From Promethearchaeota archaeon (lineage in GTDB: Archaea; Asgardarchaeota; Lokiarchaeia; Sigyniarchaeales; Promethearchaeaceae), in NCBI GenBank assembly GCA_014729055.1, contig WJKO01000577.1, positions 1 to 7,440 on the forward strand: a stretch of DNA of 7,440 nt. The letters run 5' to 3'. The translations under genes were made by a program, and so were the position numbers. The first letter of the stretch is position 1. The number at the start of each line of letters is the position of its first letter. The notes under the pieces are model-generated. The model was given only the letters and a program-made list of their open reading frames with translations. It had not been told where the DNA came from and made no database searches. This document shows, in pieces, positions 4,746 to 7,440 of this stretch.

Positions 4746-5954
4746 TTGAGTGTGTTTACTTTGAGATTTAATTATATTGAAGAGGAATTTACAAAAAAAT
4801 CCTACTTTTTAGATGAAACCGTCTTTGATAGTGACTATATCCCTAAAAACTTGCTTCATAGAGAAAATGAGCTAATAATTCTGTCAAGAATTTTTTTACC
4901 CCTAATAAAGCAACCTAATTCCACATCTAGGAAGTTAATCGTCACAGGTAATATTGGTGTCGGTAAAACCGTAACTTTACACAAATTTAGCGATATGTTA
5001 AAAGAATCTTCTAAACTGAGAGGAATAAACTTTGAAGTCGTTCATATCAATTGCAGAAGTCATCGAACATCATATCTAATTCTGACTAAAATCGTTAAAT
5101 CTTTGATAAAAGATATTCCAGAGCGAGGGTTATCTCCTAGCGAATTATTAAATTCATTAATGGAAGTTCTTAAGAAAACCAATACACATCTATTGTTGAT
5201 TTTGGATGAGATGAGTATTATATTGAACAATGATGTTGATATCTTGTATACTCTTTCAAGAGTAAATGAAAGTAATATATCTAAGAGAAAATATTTATCC
5301 TTAATTTGTGTTGTTAAAGATGTTCATATGTTAAAATCTCTTGATGATGCAACTCTCAGCACGCTTCAAAATGAGATAATTCATTTTAAGAACTATACAA
5401 AACAACAAATCTTTGACATAATCATTGATCGAATTAAATTGGGGGTGAGACCAAATATAATTTCAAAAGATATTATAGAAATGATTGCAAGGATGACAGC
5501 GAGGACAGGTGATATGCGTATGGCTTTAAAATTAATAAAAAACTCCGTTTTATATGCCGAAAGACATGATTTAAATTCTGTATCACCTGAAGCGGTACGA
5601 GTTGCAAATGCTGAATTTTCGCCCTTAAGCAGAGATGATTTAAATAGATTGAATTTACATGAGTTACTAATATTTAAAGCAATTTGTAATGTTTTACAAA
5701 CGCAAAATAAGAGATATATACCAATTAAGATAATAGCTGAAGAGTACAAGATTTTGAGTGAAAATTTAGGTGAACAACCCCGATCTAATACACAGATATG
5801 GGAATATATACAAAATCTCAAAAATCTTGAACTGATTTCTGTTAAAATCTTAAATAAGAATATTAAAGGTAGAAAATCTATGGTTAGTGTTCAAAACTAT
5901 TCAATTAAAACAATCCAAGGGGAACTAAAAAGAATTATCAAGGAAAGGAGCTGA
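4746..5954 (+). CDS. Orc1/Cdc6 family replication initiator (divergent)
   Basis: This is a 402-residue AAA+ origin-binding protein. It shows the Orc1/Cdc6 lead-in YIPKNLLHRENEL (31-43), Walker A GNIGVGKT (68-75), Walker B LLLILDEM (149-156), a sensor-2-like TGDMRMALKLI (254-264, Arg258) and a C-terminal winged-helix domain (about 300-400). Family role: binds origin repeats and helps load the MCM helicase, and is also a likely autoregulator. Oddities: the sensor-1 strand, usually ending in Asn (G-I-S-N-D), reads CVVKDV with Lys191, and the following motif usually read D-P-R-V-x-S-S-L is DATLSTL without Arg. ATP hydrolysis may therefore be altered, or this may be a secondary paralog. The start is uncertain: TTG at 4746 gives the longest frame and GTG at 4752 is an alternative. 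No Shine-Dalgarno sequence is visible. The last codons carry the Shine-Dalgarno sequence of the next gene, 5 nt downstream. Confidence 0.9.
   Translation: MSVFTLRFNYIEEEFTKKSYFLDETVFDSDYIPKNLLHRENELIILSRIFLPLIKQPNSTSRKLIVTGNIGVGKTVTLHKFSDMLKESSKLRGINFEVVHINCRSHRTSYLILTKIVKSLIKDIPERGLSPSELLNSLMEVLKKTNTHLLLILDEMSIILNNDVDILYTLSRVNESNISKRKYLSLICVVKDVHMLKSLDDATLSTLQNEIIHFKNYTKQQIFDIIIDRIKLGVRPNIISKDIIEMIARMTARTGDMRMALKLIKNSVLYAERHDLNSVSPEAVRVANAEFSPLSRDDLNRLNLHELLIFKAICNVLQTQNKRYIPIKIIAEEYKILSENLGEQPRSNTQIWEYIQNLKNLELISVKILNKNIKGRKSMVSVQNYSIKTIQGELKRIIKERS
5944..5950 (+). promoter_or_regulatory. Shine-Dalgarno sequence AAAGGAG for the winged-helix gene
   Basis: AAAGGAG ends 9 nt before a GTG codon at 5960. 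It is the clearest ribosome-binding site in the window and fixes the GTG as the start. It lies inside the final codons of the orc1/cdc6 gene, implying co-transcription and likely translational coupling. Confidence 0.75.
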
Positions 5955-5959
5955 ATTCT

Positions 5960-6253
5960 GTGAATGAATTTGAAGAAAATGAGTTAGAAATAAGCTTAGT
6001 CAATATTTTATCTCCGAAAGGAAGGGTTAAGATATTAGAAGTATTAGCAATGAATGATGAGCTCAATATAACAGAAATCATAAGGAGAACTTCATTAAAT
6101 CATACTTGTGTTTCAAATCATTTAGATTTCTTGAAGAAAGTTGATTTTATCCAAGAGAAGAGATTTGGACGAGTTAGAATATATAGATACAAAGATGAAA
6201 ACATAAATGCCCATGCATTAAAAAAATTGATCGAATTGTGGAGTTATGAATGA
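5960..6253 (+). CDS. ArsR-like winged-helix transcriptional regulator
   Basis: This is a 97-residue DNA-binding protein with an ArsR/MarR-type winged helix. The sequence shows LSPKGRVKILEVLAMNDELN (about 17-36), the helix-turn-helix ITEIIRRTSLNHTCVSNHLD (about 37-56, recognition helix HTCVSNHLDFL), and the wing KKVDFIQEKRFGRVRIYRYK (about 59-78). It has no metal-binding cysteine cluster and only one Cys, so metal sensing of the classic ArsR kind is unlikely. The start is GTG, supported by AAAGGAG 9 nt upstream. The gene sits 5 nt after orc1/cdc6 and overlaps the prepilin peptidase gene by 8 nt, so it is in the same operon. It may control pilus genes or the orc1 promoter palindrome. The ligand and target are unknown. 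Confidence 0.85.
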   Translation: MNEFEENELEISLVNILSPKGRVKILEVLAMNDELNITEIIRRTSLNHTCVSNHLDFLKKVDFIQEKRFGRVRIYRYKDENINAHALKKLIELWSYE

Positions 6254-6917
6254 ATTGCCCTCTAATTTATATATTGAGACTGTTTGCTTAGTAGTTTTGT
6301 TAGCTATATTATCATTATATACCATAATTGATTTAAAATATAGAAAAATTAGAAATAAATATATAGTAATACCATTTTTATTTGGAATTTTAAAAACAAT
6401 CAATGAAACTTTTAGTATCGGGGTATACTATTTAATTTCTAAGTTTTTAATATTAATAATCCTATCAATTATCTTCTTGTTTTTTTATTTCACACAGTTA
6501 ATTGGGGCTGCAGATTTTAAAGTAATTATGATTATTTTTCTTATTAGGAATCCGATACTTTCGTTTGGAATTACACCTTGTAGTGATATTTTACAGTTTA
6601 TAATGTTTTTCTCACTTTGTTTCTTAATAATTCCTTTAGCGACTTTATCCAGAAATTGCATTGAATATTATAAGAGTAGTTTTTTGCGTGAATTTTCTTT
6701 CTCGGAGAAAGTTTATATTTTTTTATTCACCAAACGACAATCTTTAGTTCAAAGTAATAGTTTCGTTCGTATTATTTTAAGATTAAACATAAAAAATAAC
6801 TTTCATAAATTGCATTTTGAGGTTGGAAACAAAATTCTAATGCAATGTTTAACAGTAAGAATTTTTCCCGTTCTTTTATTGATAAATGTATCTTTCATAA
6901 TATCAATTATCGTATAA
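6246..6917 (+). CDS. Type IV prepilin peptidase (A24 family, PibD/FlaK/TadV-like)
   Basis: This is a 223-residue, very hydrophobic membrane aspartyl protease. Family role: cuts the short leader from prepilins at the cytoplasmic face of the membrane. Both catalytic aspartates are in place: Asp29 in YTIIDLKYRKIRNKY, following the first membrane helix, and Asp90 in LIGAADFK, which corresponds to the GxGD/GGAD motif with the usual second glycine replaced by Ala. Hydrophobic segments lie near residues 10-28, 38-50, 62-84, 92-108, 115-136 and 203-223. A polar loop of about 65 residues (137-202) precedes the last helix, as in archaeal members. The ATG at 6246 overlaps the regulator gene by 8 nt (translational coupling, with GGAG just 2 nt upstream). 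A probable substrate, the Flp-like pilin, is encoded convergently 8 nt downstream. Confidence 0.87.
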   Translation: MNELPSNLYIETVCLVVLLAILSLYTIIDLKYRKIRNKYIVIPFLFGILKTINETFSIGVYYLISKFLILIILSIIFLFFYFTQLIGAADFKVIMIIFLIRNPILSFGITPCSDILQFIMFFSLCFLIIPLATLSRNCIEYYKSSFLREFSFSEKVYIFLFTKRQSLVQSNSFVRIILRLNIKNNFHKLHFEVGNKILMQCLTVRIFPVLLLINVSFIISIIV

Positions 6918-6925
6918 TTGATAAA

Positions 6926-7147
6926 CTAAAAGTCCAAGAAATTAAAGAAATCTGATAGAGCACTATTTGACCAGTCTAATATTGAAGTTATTATGCTTAT
7001 TATTACAACAAACGCTATTAGTGAAAAACCAATAATTAAGCTATATTCAATGATTGAACCTGCTCTATTATCCACAATAATCTCTTTTATTCTTTTCTTT
7101 ATTTTGATTTTTCCCATGTCAATCAACAGTGTATTTTCAATTAACAT
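6926..7147 (-). CDS. Flp/type IVb-like pilin precursor
   Basis: This is a 73-residue prepilin. A basic N-terminus (MGKIKIKKRIKEIIVDN, from residue 11) is followed by the prepilin signature RAGSIIEYSLIIGFSLIAFV, where IEYSLI matches the Flp family's (A/I)IEYGLI. Cleavage after Ala29 puts Glu34 at +5 as in Flp pilins; cleavage after Gly30 would put it at +4. A single hydrophobic helix (about 35-56) and a short C-terminal tail of about 17 residues complete a normal Flp-size pilin. The start is uncertain: the ATG at 7147 gives a 29-residue leader, the ATG at 7117 (Met11) a more usual 19-residue leader. Neither has a Shine-Dalgarno sequence. It is convergent with the prepilin peptidase and divergent from the probable ATPase, so these likely form one pilus locus. 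Confidence 0.82.
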   Translation of the reverse strand: MLIENTLLIDMGKIKIKKRIKEIIVDNRAGSIIEYSLIIGFSLIAFVVIISIITSILDWSNSALSDFFNFLDF

Positions 7148-7181
7148 TAAAAAGGAACCGTTTTTTTCAAAATTTTAGCAA

Positions 7182-7191
7182 TTTTTAAAAT
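7182..7191. promoter_or_regulatory. Candidate shared TATA element between pilin and ATPase genes
   Basis: TTTTTAAAAT is near-palindromic. Its centre is about 27 nt before the ATPase ATG at 7214 on the plus strand and about 40 nt before the pilin ATG at 7147 on the minus strand. It can serve as TATA box for the plus-strand gene with the same spacing as at 1389 and 2562, and possibly for the divergent pilin gene. Confidence 0.38.
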
Positions 7192-7213
7192 AATCTGAAG
7201 TACAAAGATAGCG

Positions 7214-7440
7214 ATGGTTGAAAGCACTAATAATAAATTTTCATCAGAATTATCTCAAAACACTAAAAAAGATGAGAAGAAAACAAAGGAAATTATTGAT
7301 ACGTACGAATTGGAAGATTTTCCTGTCTATAATGTTGTAATTGAAAAAACTGAAGATGAAATAGAGTACGAATATACTATTTTTGAAAAAATAGGTAAGC
7401 GATCCTCAGATGTATACGAGAAAATTATCAGTTTTATCCA
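7214..7440 (+). CDS. Probable type II/IV secretion (Tad/VirB11-like) ATPase, N-terminal fragment cut by window end
   Basis: There are 75 complete codons open to the window end. After a charged, low-complexity N-terminus (Ser/Asn/Lys/Glu, about residues 1-28), the sequence reads IIDTYELEDFPVYNVVIEKT (27-46), then EIEYEYTIFEK and a helix starting SSDVYEKIISFI. Archaeal TadA/VirB11-type pilus ATPases begin with a similar small N-terminal domain: a Y-x-(V/L)-x-x-(F/Y)-x-V-x-V-x-I strand, then an ExxYxYxVxEPxL-like strand and a helix. Walker A and B would lie beyond 7440, so the assignment relies on this short pattern and on the neighbouring pilin and prepilin peptidase genes. The ATG at 7214 has a TATA candidate about 27 nt upstream and no Shine-Dalgarno sequence. 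Confidence 0.6.
   Translation, partial: MVESTNNKFSSELSQNTKKDEKKTKEIIDTYELEDFPVYNVVIEKTEDEIEYEYTIFEKIGKRSSDVYEKIISFI

Noticed and set aside
5393..5821. Long minus-strand open frame opposite orc1/cdc6
   Set aside because: It lies entirely antisense to a well-supported AAA+ gene, and its translation shows no recognisable domain or start context.
6218..6403. Minus-strand frame over the start of the prepilin peptidase
   Set aside because: It is antisense to two overlapping supported genes, with low-complexity AT-driven translation.
6993..7178. Plus-strand frame opposite the pilin gene
   Set aside because: It is the antisense shadow of the Flp-like pilin, whose prepilin motif is clear. The plus-strand translation has no such support.

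Overview
The window looks like chromosome from a low-G+C archaeon. Archaeal markers seen directly are an eS17 ribosomal protein, an Orc1/Cdc6 initiator, an archaeal/eukaryotic-type SPOUT methyltransferase, a UPF0148 zinc-ribbon protein, an archaeal-style MtaB methylthiotransferase, a tRNA intron with a bulge-helix-bulge (BHB) splice motif, and TTTAAAAA-type TATA boxes about 27-32 nt upstream of start codons. The mix of high A+T, a large sequon-rich surface protein and a Tad/Flp-type pilus set would fit an Asgard (Lokiarchaeia-like) lineage. That placement is inference.

Positions 1-1312 (minus strand) hold the 5' part of an MtaB/CDKAL1-type tRNA methylthiotransferase, a tRNA-Glu(CTC) gene with a 32-nt intron in its T-loop, a small YbjN/CesT-like protein and a UPF0148 zinc-ribbon protein. 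The last two form a probable operon. A divergent promoter region leads into the SPOUT1/COG2106 methyltransferase (1389-2252, plus), which faces the convergent eS17 gene (2254-2460, minus).

Positions 2562-4160 (plus) encode a secreted or membrane-anchored surface protein. Its frame is interrupted by a single TGA at 3951-3953, and the same frame then continues 68 codons through a C-terminal transmembrane anchor. Directly against that end, on the minus strand (about 4159-4476), lies a structured RNA that I read as the RNase P RNA. An AT-rich gene-free stretch (4477-4745) with direct repeats, an 8-bp-arm inverted repeat and a 14-bp perfect palindrome separates it from a divergent orc1/cdc6 gene. 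This stretch is a candidate replication origin or orc1 operator.

Positions 4746-6917 are a tight plus-strand cluster: Orc1/Cdc6, an ArsR-like winged-helix protein and an A24 prepilin peptidase. Then come a convergent Flp-like pilin gene (6926-7147, minus) and, divergent from it, the start of a probable Tad/VirB11-type secretion ATPase (from 7214, cut by the window end). Peptidase, pilin and ATPase together suggest a type IV pilus-like appendage locus. The regulator overlapping the peptidase gene may control it.
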